Both the position numbers and the translations under genes were made by a program. A stretch of DNA of 64,000 nt, taken from assembly GCF_000478825.2 (NCBI RefSeq), contig NZ_CP007542.1:2356001-2420000 (forward strand). Direction: 5' to 3'. Positions 55,176 through 63,758 of the stretch are shown here, piece by piece (position 1 is the first letter of the stretch; every line of letters begins with the position of its first letter). The notes under the pieces are model-generated. The model was not told the origin of the DNA and did not search any database. It saw nothing but the letters and a program-made list of their open reading frames with translations. Source of the stretch: Synechocystis sp. PCC 6714. Its GTDB lineage: Bacteria > Cyanobacteriota > Cyanobacteriia > Cyanobacteriales > Microcystaceae.

Positions 55176-55345
55176 CTAGCAACTTAGAGAATAGAAGATC
55201 GCTTGTCAACTATCCTGCTCGGATCAGGTTACGACAACCATTACCCAAAAATGCCAAGACTACAGGGTTTTCCATTGGTTTCTGAGAAAATAAACCGGGA
55301 GATTCCCCCGAGGCATACCTGTACGGCAATTTACGCAAACAAATT
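55176..55345 (+). promoter_or_regulatory. rplU leader with several short stems
   Basis: This 170-bp leader ahead of rplU has a stem CCTG/CAGG (55214-55217 / 55225-55228), a stem GGTTT/AAACC (55277-55281 / 55292-55296) and, directly after it, GGGA/TCCC (55297-55300 / 55304-55307). Ribosomal protein leaders often carry autoregulatory structures. The stems are short and I cannot place this in a named class. Confidence 0.4.
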
Positions 55346-55720
55346 ATGAGTTACGCCATTATTGAAATTGGGGGAACCCAGATTCGGGTCGAGCCCGGCC
55401 GTTTCTACGAGATCAACCACCTGGACGGCGCACCGGAGGACAGCTACGTTGTCGATAAAGTGCTTTTGGTCAAAGACGGCGACAATGTCACCATCGGCCA
55501 GCCCTATGTGGACGGAGCCACCGTGGAAGGGGAAATTCTTTCCCACCGTCGGGGTCGCAAGGTCATTGTTTACAAAATGCAACCCAAAAAGAAAACCCGC
55601 AAAAAACGGGGTCACCGCCAAGAACTAACCCGCCTGTTGGTGAAATCCATCTCCGTCAACGGCACGGCGATCGCCAAGGCAGAAGAAATTGATGCCAAAA
55701 CCCCAGTGGTGGCTGGTTAA
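55346..55720 (+). CDS. rplU: 50S ribosomal protein L21
   Basis: L21 binds 23S rRNA in the large subunit. The 124-residue protein starts MSYAIIEIGGTQIRVEPGRF and contains KVIVYKMQPKKKTRKKRGHRQ, the typical basic L21 C-terminal part. It has a longer C-terminal tail than the E. coli protein, ending in AEEIDAKTPVVAG, as is usual in cyanobacteria and plastids. The rpmA gene follows on the same strand after 106 bp. Confidence 0.97.
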   Translation: MSYAIIEIGGTQIRVEPGRFYEINHLDGAPEDSYVVDKVLLVKDGDNVTIGQPYVDGATVEGEILSHRRGRKVIVYKMQPKKKTRKKRGHRQELTRLLVKSISVNGTAIAKAEEIDAKTPVVAG

Positions 55721-55826
55721 AGCAACAACCAATCAAATTTGGCTAGATTGTAAGTCGGGTAAAATCAAAACTGGCTGGCTAGTCTGAAAAGAATTTGTTA
55801 ACCATTAACAGGAGACATTAACAACC

Positions 55827-56090
55827 ATGGCCCATAAGAAAGGAACGGGGAGTACCCGGAACGGTCGGGATTCTAACGCCCAGCGCTTAGGAGTCAAACG
55901 CTACGGTGGTCAAACCGTCACCGCCGGTAGCATCATCATTCGTCAACGGGGCACCCAAGTTCACCCTGGCAATAACGTCGGCCGGGGCAGTGACGACACC
56001 CTTTATTCTTTGATTGACGGTGTGGTTAAGTTTGAGTACAAAACCAGAAGCCGCCGCAAAGTGAGCGTTTATCCCGTCGCCGCTGAATAA
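55827..56090 (+). CDS. rpmA: 50S ribosomal protein L27
   Basis: L27 reaches the peptidyl transferase centre with its N-terminus. The 87-residue protein starts [20 protein letters not shown] and includes [22 protein letters not shown]. An AGGAG stands before the ATG. The N-terminus begins directly with the mature AHKKG form, without the cleaved extension seen in Firmicutes. It pairs with rplU, and a stem-loop follows. Confidence 0.98.
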   Translation: MAHKKGTGSTRNGRDSNAQRLGVKRYGGQTVTAGSIIIRQRGTQVHPGNNVGRGSDDTLYSLIDGVVKFEYKTRSRRKVSVYPVAAE

Positions 56091-56115
56091 ACTTCCATCA
56101 AGTTAAAATGCTGAG

Positions 56116-56150
56116 AATCCTCCAATTTTTGGGGGATTTGCTGTTTTTAC
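56116..56150 (+). terminator. Terminator-like hairpin after rpmA
   Basis: AATCCTCC (56116-56123) pairs with GGGGGATT (56131-56138) with one G-T wobble and a loop of seven bases. A TTTTT run lies a few bases further on. The position 26 bp after the rpmA stop fits a rho-independent terminator for the rplU-rpmA unit. Confidence 0.7.
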
Positions 56151-56168
56151 CCCTGCAACTTAGTTTCG

Positions 56169-56912
56169 ATGTCCTTTGCTACTCCGCCCAAACCCTATCT
56201 TGCTGTTCCCATCCAAGATTGCGGTGAACCCCTTGCCCCCATCAACCTAGAGGGCGTTAAGTTAATCCATCCCCATCCCTACCAAAAGTTAGGAACTGAC
56301 TACCAAGGGCGATCGCCATACATGCTACGTACTGGAGTATTAAAAAGATTGGATCAAGCTCGGCTGACATTGGCTGACATTGAACCGACATGGCAAATTT
56401 TGGTGTTTGATGCCTATCGACCCATCGCCATTCAACAATTTATGGTGGAGTATACCTTTGCTGAAATTGTGGCTAGGGACGGTTTACAAGGCCAGTCATT
56501 AACCCCTGAACAAAGGGAAAATATTTATCAGCAGGTCTACCAAATTTGGGCTATCCCTAGTGATAATCCCCTCACCCCTCCCCCCCACAGCACCGGAGCG
56601 GCCTTGGATATAACCTTACTGGATCAATCGGGGGAACCTGTGGATATGGGGGGAGAAATTGACGAACTGTCCCCCCGTTCTCACCCTAATTATTATCAAA
56701 CAGCACAGCCAGAAAGTGACGTCGAAAAAGAACAGTTTCAACTCTACCAACAACGCCGGGAATTATTAAATATCATTATGGAAAGTGCGGGATTTTTGCG
56801 CCATCCGGGGGAATGGTGGCATTTTTCCCAAGGGGATCAACTCTGGGCTTGGCAATATAATCAACAACATCCCGATCGCCAAAAGATTGCCTATTACGGC
56901 CGGGTTGAATGA
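56169..56912 (+). CDS. VanX-type D-alanyl-D-alanine dipeptidase family protein (M15D)
   Basis: The 247 residues match the M15 zinc peptidase family. They show LVFDAYRPIAIQQ with the conserved Arg, PPHSTGAALDITLLD giving the SxHxxGxAxD zinc motif, and RHPGEWWHFSQ giving the Glu and third His ligand. Family members cut D-Ala-D-Ala (VanX) or act in peptidoglycan recycling. There is no signal peptide, so it is probably cytoplasmic and is not a resistance marker by itself; no vanH or vanA gene is nearby. The length is slightly above the usual VanX size. Confidence 0.88.
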   Translation: MSFATPPKPYLAVPIQDCGEPLAPINLEGVKLIHPHPYQKLGTDYQGRSPYMLRTGVLKRLDQARLTLADIEPTWQILVFDAYRPIAIQQFMVEYTFAEIVARDGLQGQSLTPEQRENIYQQVYQIWAIPSDNPLTPPPHSTGAALDITLLDQSGEPVDMGGEIDELSPRSHPNYYQTAQPESDVEKEQFQLYQQRRELLNIIMESAGFLRHPGEWWHFSQGDQLWAWQYNQQHPDRQKIAYYGRVE

Positions 56913-56926
56913 TGTTCAAATCCCGT

Positions 56927-57394
56927 TTACAGATTTTTGTCATAAAAACTTAGCCAAAACTTATCATTCAGTAAACTTTCTAGCTCTCCAGGGAAAGGAG
57001 AAACATCTGGAAAAAACGTGTTGGGATAATCTTCTCTCATTGCTGATAGGGCATCCTGGTAAGATTCAGGGAAAATCTCCAACAGAAATGGTTTGAGGCT
57101 AGGGGAATTTTTTAATCTTTTTTTAATGTCTTGGCGAAAATTACGAATTTCGATTTCCCAACCCCGAAAAGACCCCGGACAATCGACAAAACAACGTTTT
57201 AATAAATGCTCTAGTAAACGGGATAACAAACTATCAACGGCGTGACGTTCATTTCTGCCCAAAGTCTCTATTTCCTCAATTAAGTTATCCCAATCAACTT
57301 GAGCAAAATCTTGATGTTTTAATAGCTGGACTGTTTCTTCTGTCCACAGGGTAAAGTCCTGCTCATAAAGCATTTTTTGTTGTATAAATACCAT
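56927..57394 (-). CDS. DUF29 family protein
   Basis: The 155-residue protein begins with LYEQDFTLWTEETVQLLKHQDF and NLIEEIETLGRNERHAVDSLLSRLLEHLLK, the hallmark of DUF29, a family expanded in cyanobacteria. The ATG at 57394 is used; 57373 (MLYEQDF) is an alternative that begins directly with the family motif. No catalytic residues are known. The gene converges with the VanX-like gene. Confidence 0.88.
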   Translation of the reverse strand: MVFIQQKMLYEQDFTLWTEETVQLLKHQDFAQVDWDNLIEEIETLGRNERHAVDSLLSRLLEHLLKRCFVDCPGSFRGWEIEIRNFRQDIKKRLKNSPSLKPFLLEIFPESYQDALSAMREDYPNTFFPDVSPFPGELESLLNDKFWLSFYDKNL

Positions 57395-57502
57395 GGTTGT
57401 TTAAATCCTCGCATTTTCTGGGTTAACCTTAGTTAAGCAACCATTTTTTACTTCAAAATTAATAGTTTTTTACTGACAATATTAAGTGATAAATGTATTT
57501 GC

Positions 57503-57934
57503 CTATCGATCGCCAACGGCCAGAAACTCCTTCACACCGAAAATTGCTTCCCGGTGACGGTACCATTTGAATTCCAGATAATTATGGAAGGGGTCAGCCA
57601 GGAAAAAAGTACGATGCTCCGTCAACTCTCCGACAAAACGCAACTTGGGTGGTAAATGATAGGCAATGCCCTGGGCTTCCACTCGGTCACAGAGGGCAAA
57701 CCAATCCGCCTCAGCGGTGAATACTAAGCCAAAATGCCGGGGATAGATGCTCTGTGGTTTTACCAACGGTTCCTGGGTAACATGGGCCACCACTTGATGG
57801 CCATAGAAATCTAAAATTACTGCTTTATCCGTTTCCCGACCGGCCTTAGCCCCCAGGCGATCGCAGTAAAACTCCTTAGTTTTCGGAATATCATTAACGG
57901 GAATGGCGAGATGAAAAATAGTTGAAGCCATCAT
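57503..57934 (-). CDS. VOC (glyoxalase/bleomycin-resistance fold) superfamily protein
   Basis: The 143 residues show two beta-alpha-beta-beta-beta modules of the VOC fold, with FHLAIPVNDIPKTKEFYCDRLG at the start and TFFLADPFHNYLEFKWY near the end. The metal-ligand positions (a His near residue 8, a Glu in LEFKW) are present. The family includes dioxygenases, glyoxalases and resistance proteins, and the substrate is not readable. The divergent dnaX gene starts 168 bp away. Confidence 0.85.
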   Translation of the reverse strand: MMASTIFHLAIPVNDIPKTKEFYCDRLGAKAGRETDKAVILDFYGHQVVAHVTQEPLVKPQSIYPRHFGLVFTAEADWFALCDRVEAQGIAYHLPPKLRFVGELTEHRTFFLADPFHNYLEFKWYRHREAIFGVKEFLAVGDR

Positions 57935-58102
57935 CCTAGCTTCACTCCAGTCTTACAAGTTAGAGCTAACCTCTCCATTTTAAGCCCCCTATTCCTAGCC
58001 CCGAGCTTTTCCGTCACTGAGTGTTAACAAACAGCTTTTGTTTTAGCCCTTTGGAGTTAGGCTAGGAATCCCCCCGTTTGTCGATCGCCCGGTTACCCCG
58101 CC

Positions 58103-60223
58103 ATGGCCTACGAACCTCTGCACCATAAATATCGCCCCCAGACCTTTGCGGACTTAGTGGGCCAAACGGCGATCGCCGCTACGTTGAGCAATGCCATCGC
58201 CCAGGAACGTATTGTTCCCGCTTATCTGTTCACAGGACCTAGGGGAACGGGGAAAACTTCTTCGGCACGAATTTTGGCCAAGTCCTTAAATTGCATAAGT
58301 GGCGATCGGCCCACCGCTAGTCCCTGTGGTCAATGTGCCACCTGTCGCTCCATTACCAATGGTTCGGCGTTGGATGTAATTGAGATTGATGCGGCCAGTA
58401 ATACAGGGGTTGATAATATTCGGGAGATTATTGAACGGGCCCAATTTGCCCCAGTGCAATGCAGATATAAAGTATATGTGATCGACGAATGTCATATGCT
58501 TAGTACGGCCGCATTTAACGCTTTACTAAAAACCCTAGAAGAACCGCCGGAAAGAGTTGTTTTTGTCCTGGCTACCACCGATCCCCAGCGGGTATTGCCT
58601 ACGATTATTTCCCGTTGCCAAAGGTTTGATTATCGCCGCATTCCGTTGGAAGCCATGGTGGATCATCTGCGATACATTGCCACAGAAGAAAAGATTAATA
58701 TTGACCAGTCCGCTTTGACCCTAGTGGCTCAAATTTCCAATGGCGGTTTGCGGGATGCGGAAAGTTTACTGGATCAATTAAGTTTATTGCCCGATTTGAT
58801 CACCCCGGATAAAGTTTGGGATTTGGTGGGGGCAGTGCCGGAACAGGATTTATTAGCTCTCCTAAAGGCGATCGCCAGTGACGATGCAGAAACTCTATTG
58901 GGCACCTGTCGGCAAATTTTAAACCGAGGAAGGGAGCCCTTGGTGGTATTGCAAAACTTAGCGAGCTTTTACTTAAACCTACTTATTGCCCAAACGGCCC
59001 CCCAAAGGTCAGATTTAGTGGCGGTGACAGCGGAAACGTGGCAGGGGCTATGCCACATCGCTCCCCAGTGGCAGAGGGGAGTAATTTTACAGGGACAACA
59101 AAAACTGAAGGAAAGTGAAGTTCAAATCCGCAACACCACCCAACCAAGGCTGTGGTTAGAAGTTACCCTTTTGGGTTTGTTGCCTTCCGCCTGTGTTAGC
59201 GAAGTCGCCACCGCCAATAAACCACTGCCCAGCAATATTCCTGTCCCGTCACCGGAATCGGAATCGGCCAAGCCCAACAATGTAGTTGCTTTTCCTGGCT
59301 CTAATTATTTAACAGTGGTGGATAAAGCTCCATCTCCAGAACCGAACGAGAAACCAGTGGCACCAACTTTCACTCCGGAGTCTGGTAATGAAAACGATGG
59401 CCATAATCAGAAAACCCCTCAGCCCTCGGCATCCAATGTTGACCTCAACCAGGTATGGGCAGAAACTTTAAATAATCTAGGGTCTTTGAGTCAATCCCTT
59501 TTTAACGCCTATGGCTCTCTGCTGGATTTAGTGGGTATCAACGCCACCGTCAGTGTCACCACCCAGCAACTGTTAAAAATTGCGGCGGGCAAAAAGGACG
59601 AATTGGAAAGGGCCATGGGCCAAGCCTGTGGCCAAGCCATCAAAGTCAATTTAGTGGTGGGCAACCAATCTCCAACGGACAAAGCAGGATCATCAACCCC
59701 AGTCCCTCCAGCGGTCCATTCCCGTCCCCCCGCCATTCCCCCGGAACCCAAGTTCGATCGCCAACTGGAGCAAGGAAAGCCAGTAGAGCAAGTGCCCCAA
59801 GCCCCCCCGGAGTCAACTAAGCAAACTCCAGTGGTTCCCTCTCCCACTGCTTCCGAGACGATCGCCACTGGCCCGGCTACATCGGAAATTAAGCCTTCCC
59901 CCCGGCGAGAATCAAATAATTTTTTTAATTCTTCTCGGCCGAAACCTAAACCAGCTCCAGCCATTGAAGAGCAGCCCCCAACAAATATCGGTGATAGTGC
60001 CACCCGCAAGGCGATCGAGCAGTTTGCCAAAAATTTTGATGGGGAGATTGTGGCATCCGATGCTACGACTAACTCGGCGACTGACAACGGCAAAGATCTG
60101 CAAGAAGAAACGGAAACCCTCCAGCTTCCAATGGATCAGAATGCTTCGATTCAGCCCCATTCTCCCACCGTACTCAATCGACCGGCGATCGCCCCGGAAG
60201 AGGAGGAAGATTTACCTTTTTAG
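58103..60223 (+). CDS. dnaX: DNA polymerase III subunits gamma/tau, intein-free
   Basis: DnaX is the ATPase of the sliding-clamp loader. The 706 residues show Walker A GPRGTGKT (45-52), the four zinc-finger Cys (64, 75, 78, 81), YVIDECHMLST as Walker B, and the sensor motif TTDPQRVLPTIISRCQRF. A long proline/serine-rich linker follows and ends in EEEEDLPF. No intein interrupts the ATPase domain, in contrast to what I recall for PCC 6803 dnaX. No slippery A-run for a gamma/tau frameshift is obvious. Confidence 0.95.
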   Translation: MAYEPLHHKYRPQTFADLVGQTAIAATLSNAIAQERIVPAYLFTGPRGTGKTSSARILAKSLNCISGDRPTASPCGQCATCRSITNGSALDVIEIDAASNTGVDNIREIIERAQFAPVQCRYKVYVIDECHMLSTAAFNALLKTLEEPPERVVFVLATTDPQRVLPTIISRCQRFDYRRIPLEAMVDHLRYIATEEKINIDQSALTLVAQISNGGLRDAESLLDQLSLLPDLITPDKVWDLVGAVPEQDLLALLKAIASDDAETLLGTCRQILNRGREPLVVLQNLASFYLNLLIAQTAPQRSDLVAVTAETWQGLCHIAPQWQRGVILQGQQKLKESEVQIRNTTQPRLWLEVTLLGLLPSACVSEVATANKPLPSNIPVPSPESESAKPNNVVAFPGSNYLTVVDKAPSPEPNEKPVAPTFTPESGNENDGHNQKTPQPSASNVDLNQVWAETLNNLGSLSQSLFNAYGSLLDLVGINATVSVTTQQLLKIAAGKKDELERAMGQACGQAIKVNLVVGNQSPTDKAGSSTPVPPAVHSRPPAIPPEPKFDRQLEQGKPVEQVPQAPPESTKQTPVVPSPTASETIATGPATSEIKPSPRRESNNFFNSSRPKPKPAPAIEEQPPTNIGDSATRKAIEQFAKNFDGEIVASDATTNSATDNGKDLQEETETLQLPMDQNASIQPHSPTVLNRPAIAPEEEEDLPF

Positions 60224-60317
60224 AAACCCGTCGCCAGTTGCCAAGCCATTTGTCCTGGAAAGGCTCAGCTAGGCAAGGGGAAGAGGTTGGGCCGGACAGT
60301 CAGGAACATGGTTGGCA

Positions 60318-60542
60318 TTACTGCTTTTCGGCAAAGAAACCCTTAACTTTTTCCACCCCCGTTTGCAGATCCTGCCAAGACAGTTTGAGCAGGGAAAATA
60401 CCCCCACAAACACTAGGGCGATGCCAATCAAAAAATTGCTATCGGCCAAAAACAAACCCACAATGACGATGAAATAGGGGGAAAGGATAGCGCTGACTTT
60501 TTCCACCACCTGGACGGTTTCGGTCTGTTTTGGTTCATTCAT
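60318..60542 (-). CDS. Small membrane protein, unknown function (74 residues)
   Basis: The ATG at 60542 (MNEPKQTETVQVVEKV) is chosen because the frame upstream to 60626 is not protein-like. Two hydrophobic segments (ILSPYFIVIVGLFLA and FLIGIALVFVGVFSLL) form a hairpin. The C-terminal helix is charged (LQTGVEKVKGFFAEKQ). It sits alone between dnaX and ileS on the opposite strand. I do not recognise the family. Confidence 0.6.
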   Translation of the reverse strand: MNEPKQTETVQVVEKVSAILSPYFIVIVGLFLADSNFLIGIALVFVGVFSLLKLSWQDLQTGVEKVKGFFAEKQ

Positions 60543-60737
60543 AGCCCGTTGTTCCGGAAAAATGAGCAGGTTGATAGACAATACATTCCTTGGAATTATA
60601 CTGGCCCGCCAGGGGAGATTGAGCACAGACTAGCCCATGGCGATCGCCGAGTGGGGAGTAAAGCCGCGGTGGATGGGTTGGGAAAACGGGGTAAAATCAG
60701 CAAGTATTCCTATGCACAATTCTGCCCCAAAGCCACT

Positions 60738-63695
60738 GTGACTGAAGCCAAAAGTTATAAAGACACCGTTAACTTGCCCCAAACCCGCTTTGATATGCGA
60801 GCCAATGCTAGCAAAAGGGAGCCGGAAATTCAGCAATATTGGCAGGAAAAGGGAATTTATGAAGATTTAGCCGCAAATAATCCTAAAGACTTGTTTGTGC
60901 TCCACGACGGGCCACCCTATGCCAACGGTGCTCTACACATGGGCCATGCGTTGAATAAAGTTTTAAAGGATATTATTAATAAATATAAACTATTACAGGG
61001 GCACAAAGTCCACTATGTCCCCGGTTGGGACTGTCACGGTTTGCCCATTGAGCTAAAAGTTTTGCAAAGCTTGAAAAGCAGTGAACGGGCAGAATTAACT
61101 CCCCTCACCCTGCGTCATAAAGCGAGGGATTTCGCTCTCAAAACTCAACAGGAACAGGCGGTGGGATTCCAGCGTTATGGCATTTGGGGTGACTGGGAAC
61201 ACCCTTATTTAACCCTAACCCCCGAGTATGAAGCGGCCCAAATTGGCGTGTTTGGGGCCATGGCGTTGAAAGGTTACATCTACCGGGGTTTAAAACCTGT
61301 CCATTGGAGCCCCAGTTCCCGTACGGCATTGGCGGAAGCGGAGTTGGAATACCCAGAAGGTCACACTTCCCAAAGTATCTACGCCACCTTTCCCATTGTT
61401 AAATTGGGGGAAAATGCGGGTGTGTTAGAGGCCTATTTACCCAGTTTAGCCGTTGCCATTTGGACTACCACTCCCTGGACCCTGCCGGGGAACCTCGCCG
61501 TGGCGGTTAACGGCCATTTAGACTACGCCGTAGTAGAAATTCAATATCCCCAGTTCCCGACCCCAGGGGGCGCTGAATTCATCATTCCCGCTGGCTTAGG
61601 GAGCGAAGTTCACAGGCCTACCGCAGAAACCGAGAGGGAAGACAAACCCCAATTTTTCATCGTTGCGAAGGACTTAGTGGACAATTTAAGCAAAACCTTG
61701 GATTTGGTCCTAGACATTAAGACGGTCATTAAGGGGGAAGCTTTAGAATATTGCTTCTATCAACATCCCTTATTTGATCGCCAAAGCCCCGTGGTGCTCG
61801 GTGGAGATTATATTACAACGGAATCCGGTACAGGATTAGTTCACACCGCCCCTGGCCATGGTTTGGAAGACTATATCACTGGGCAAAAATATCATTTACC
61901 TATTCTCTCTCCAGTGGATGATCAAGGCAATTTAACCGAAGAAGCCGGGGAGTTTCAGGGCTTAAACGTTTTAAAGGACGCTAATCAGGCCATTATTAAT
62001 CGATTAATCGCCCAGGGAAGTTTATTAAAAGAAGAGGCCTACGCGCATAAATATCCCTACGATTGGCGCACCAAAAAGCCGACTATTTTCCGAGCCACGG
62101 AACAATGGTTTGCATCGGTGGAGGGTTTTCGAGACCAAGCTTTAAAAGCCATTAAAGAAGTGCGCTGGATCCCTGCCCAGGGGGAAAATCGCATTACTCC
62201 CATGGTGGGCGATCGCAGTGATTGGTGTATTTCCCGGCAACGGGCTTGGGGGGTACCAATTCCAGTGTTTTACGATGAAGAAACCAATGAGCCTTTGTTA
62301 ACGGAAGAAACCATTAACCATGTGCAACAAATCATTGCCGAAAAAGGTTCCGATGCTTGGTGGGAGCTAACCGTGGAGGAGTTATTACCGGAAAGCTACC
62401 GTAACAACGGGCGTACTTACCGTAAAGGGGAAGACACCATGGACGTATGGTTTGATTCTGGCTCTTCCTGGGCGGCGGTCGCAAAAGCAAAAAATCGACC
62501 ATTAAAATACCCTGTGGATATGTATTTAGAAGGTTCCGACCAGCATCGGGGTTGGTTCCAATCTAGTTTACTCACCAGTGTGGCGGTGAATGGCATTGCC
62601 CCCTATAAAACGGTGTTGACCCATGGTTTTGTCCTGGATGAGAAGGGCCATAAAATGAGTAAGTCCCTGGGCAATGTGGTGGACCCTTACCAGATTATTA
62701 ATGGCGGTAAAAATCAAAAACAGGAACCCGCCTATGGAGCTGATGTGTTGCGCCTTTGGGTCGCTTCGGTGGATTACGCCAACGATGTGCCTATTAGTCA
62801 AGGTATTCTCAAACAGTTGGTCGATGTACGCAATAAAATTCGCAATACCGCTCGATTTTTACTCGGTAATTTGCATGATTTTAATCGTGAAACCGATGCG
62901 GTGGCCTATGAAGATTTGCCAGAATTAGACCGCTATATGCTGCACCGAATGACGGAAGTATTTACGGAAGTGACGGAGGCTTATGAAAGTTTCCAATTCT
63001 TCAAGTTTTTCCAAACGGTGCAAAACTTTTGTGTAGTCGATCTATCTAACTTTTATTTGGACATTGCTAAAGACCGTCTATATATTTCTGCTGCCAATGC
63101 TCCCCGCCGCCGTAGTTGCCAAACTATTCTCCAGTTAGCGTTGGAAAATTTGGTCAAGGCGATCGCCCCGGTACTGTGCCATTTAGCGGAGGACATTTGG
63201 CAATTTTTACCCTACGAAAACCCAACGGAATCAGTGTTCCAAGCTGGTTGGGTGAAATTAGAGCCCCATTGGCGTCAGCCGGAACTAGCCGAAACCTGGG
63301 TTAAACTACGTCAACTCCGCACAGAAGTCAACAAAGTAATGGAATCAGCCCGTACAGCCAAGGCGATCGGTGCTTCTTTGGAGGCCAAAGTCTTAATCCA
63401 TACAGGGGATGACCATTGGTATCGATTACTCCAAAAGTACAATGGGGCAGAGTCCAACCAGGTGGATACCCTGCGTTATTTGTTGTTAGCCTCCCAAGTA
63501 GAATTACTGGAGGAAGATGGGGTCATTAAAGCCCTGCAATTTAAGGCTGAAACAGATAGTTTAACCCTAGGTATTACCAATGCAGATGGCCATAAATGCG
63601 AGCGTTGTTGGAATTATTCCACCCAGGTGGGTAGTTTTAGCGATGACCCCACAATTTGTGAACGTTGCGTTGGTGCGTTACAAAGTAAGTTTTAA
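60738..63695 (+). CDS. ileS: Isoleucyl-tRNA synthetase
   Basis: IleS charges tRNA-Ile and edits Val. The likely start is a GTG at 60738 (TEAKSYKDTVNLPQTRF), giving 985 residues; the frame extends to 60549 but that part is not conserved-looking. It shows the HIGH motif as HMGH at 67-70, the KMSKS motif at 639-643, the CP1 editing domain with WTTTPWTLPGNLAVAV, and a C-terminal zinc finger (CERCWNYS and CERCVGAL). The length is normal for bacterial IleS of this type. Confidence 0.95.
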   Translation: MTEAKSYKDTVNLPQTRFDMRANASKREPEIQQYWQEKGIYEDLAANNPKDLFVLHDGPPYANGALHMGHALNKVLKDIINKYKLLQGHKVHYVPGWDCHGLPIELKVLQSLKSSERAELTPLTLRHKARDFALKTQQEQAVGFQRYGIWGDWEHPYLTLTPEYEAAQIGVFGAMALKGYIYRGLKPVHWSPSSRTALAEAELEYPEGHTSQSIYATFPIVKLGENAGVLEAYLPSLAVAIWTTTPWTLPGNLAVAVNGHLDYAVVEIQYPQFPTPGGAEFIIPAGLGSEVHRPTAETEREDKPQFFIVAKDLVDNLSKTLDLVLDIKTVIKGEALEYCFYQHPLFDRQSPVVLGGDYITTESGTGLVHTAPGHGLEDYITGQKYHLPILSPVDDQGNLTEEAGEFQGLNVLKDANQAIINRLIAQGSLLKEEAYAHKYPYDWRTKKPTIFRATEQWFASVEGFRDQALKAIKEVRWIPAQGENRITPMVGDRSDWCISRQRAWGVPIPVFYDEETNEPLLTEETINHVQQIIAEKGSDAWWELTVEELLPESYRNNGRTYRKGEDTMDVWFDSGSSWAAVAKAKNRPLKYPVDMYLEGSDQHRGWFQSSLLTSVAVNGIAPYKTVLTHGFVLDEKGHKMSKSLGNVVDPYQIINGGKNQKQEPAYGADVLRLWVASVDYANDVPISQGILKQLVDVRNKIRNTARFLLGNLHDFNRETDAVAYEDLPELDRYMLHRMTEVFTEVTEAYESFQFFKFFQTVQNFCVVDLSNFYLDIAKDRLYISAANAPRRRSCQTILQLALENLVKAIAPVLCHLAEDIWQFLPYENPTESVFQAGWVKLEPHWRQPELAETWVKLRQLRTEVNKVMESARTAKAIGASLEAKVLIHTGDDHWYRLLQKYNGAESNQVDTLRYLLLASQVELLEEDGVIKALQFKAETDSLTLGITNADGHKCERCWNYSTQVGSFSDDPTICERCVGALQSKF

Positions 63696-63704
63696 ATTTA
63701 TAAA

Positions 63705-63750
63705 CTTATTTAATATAGTTCTAGCTTATTTAATATAGTTCTAGCTTAGG
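63705..63750 (+). repeat. 20-bp tandem repeat (2.3 units)
   Basis: The 20-bp unit CTTATTTAATATAGTTCTAG occurs at 63705-63724 and again at 63725-63744, followed by a partial copy (CTTAGG). It lies between ileS and the DUF262 gene, directly ahead of the latter's start codon. It contains a TATAG-type core and may affect the promoter of the downstream gene. Confidence 0.8.
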
Positions 63751-63758
63751 TGTGCCTT

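Noticed and set aside
55197-55300. Possible TPP riboswitch ahead of rplU
   Set aside because: The minus strand contains ACCTGATC but not the matching CTGAGA helix in the same orientation, and the downstream gene is ribosomal, not thiamine-related.
56169-56912. VanX-like gene as a vancomycin resistance marker
   Set aside because: No vanH or ligase gene is nearby and the family also serves wall recycling; cyanobacteria often carry a single such gene.
60549-60737. N-terminal extension of the ileS frame
   Set aside because: The 63 extra codons overlap the small minus-strand gene and contain no IleS-like sequence; the GTG at 60738 begins the normal N-terminus.
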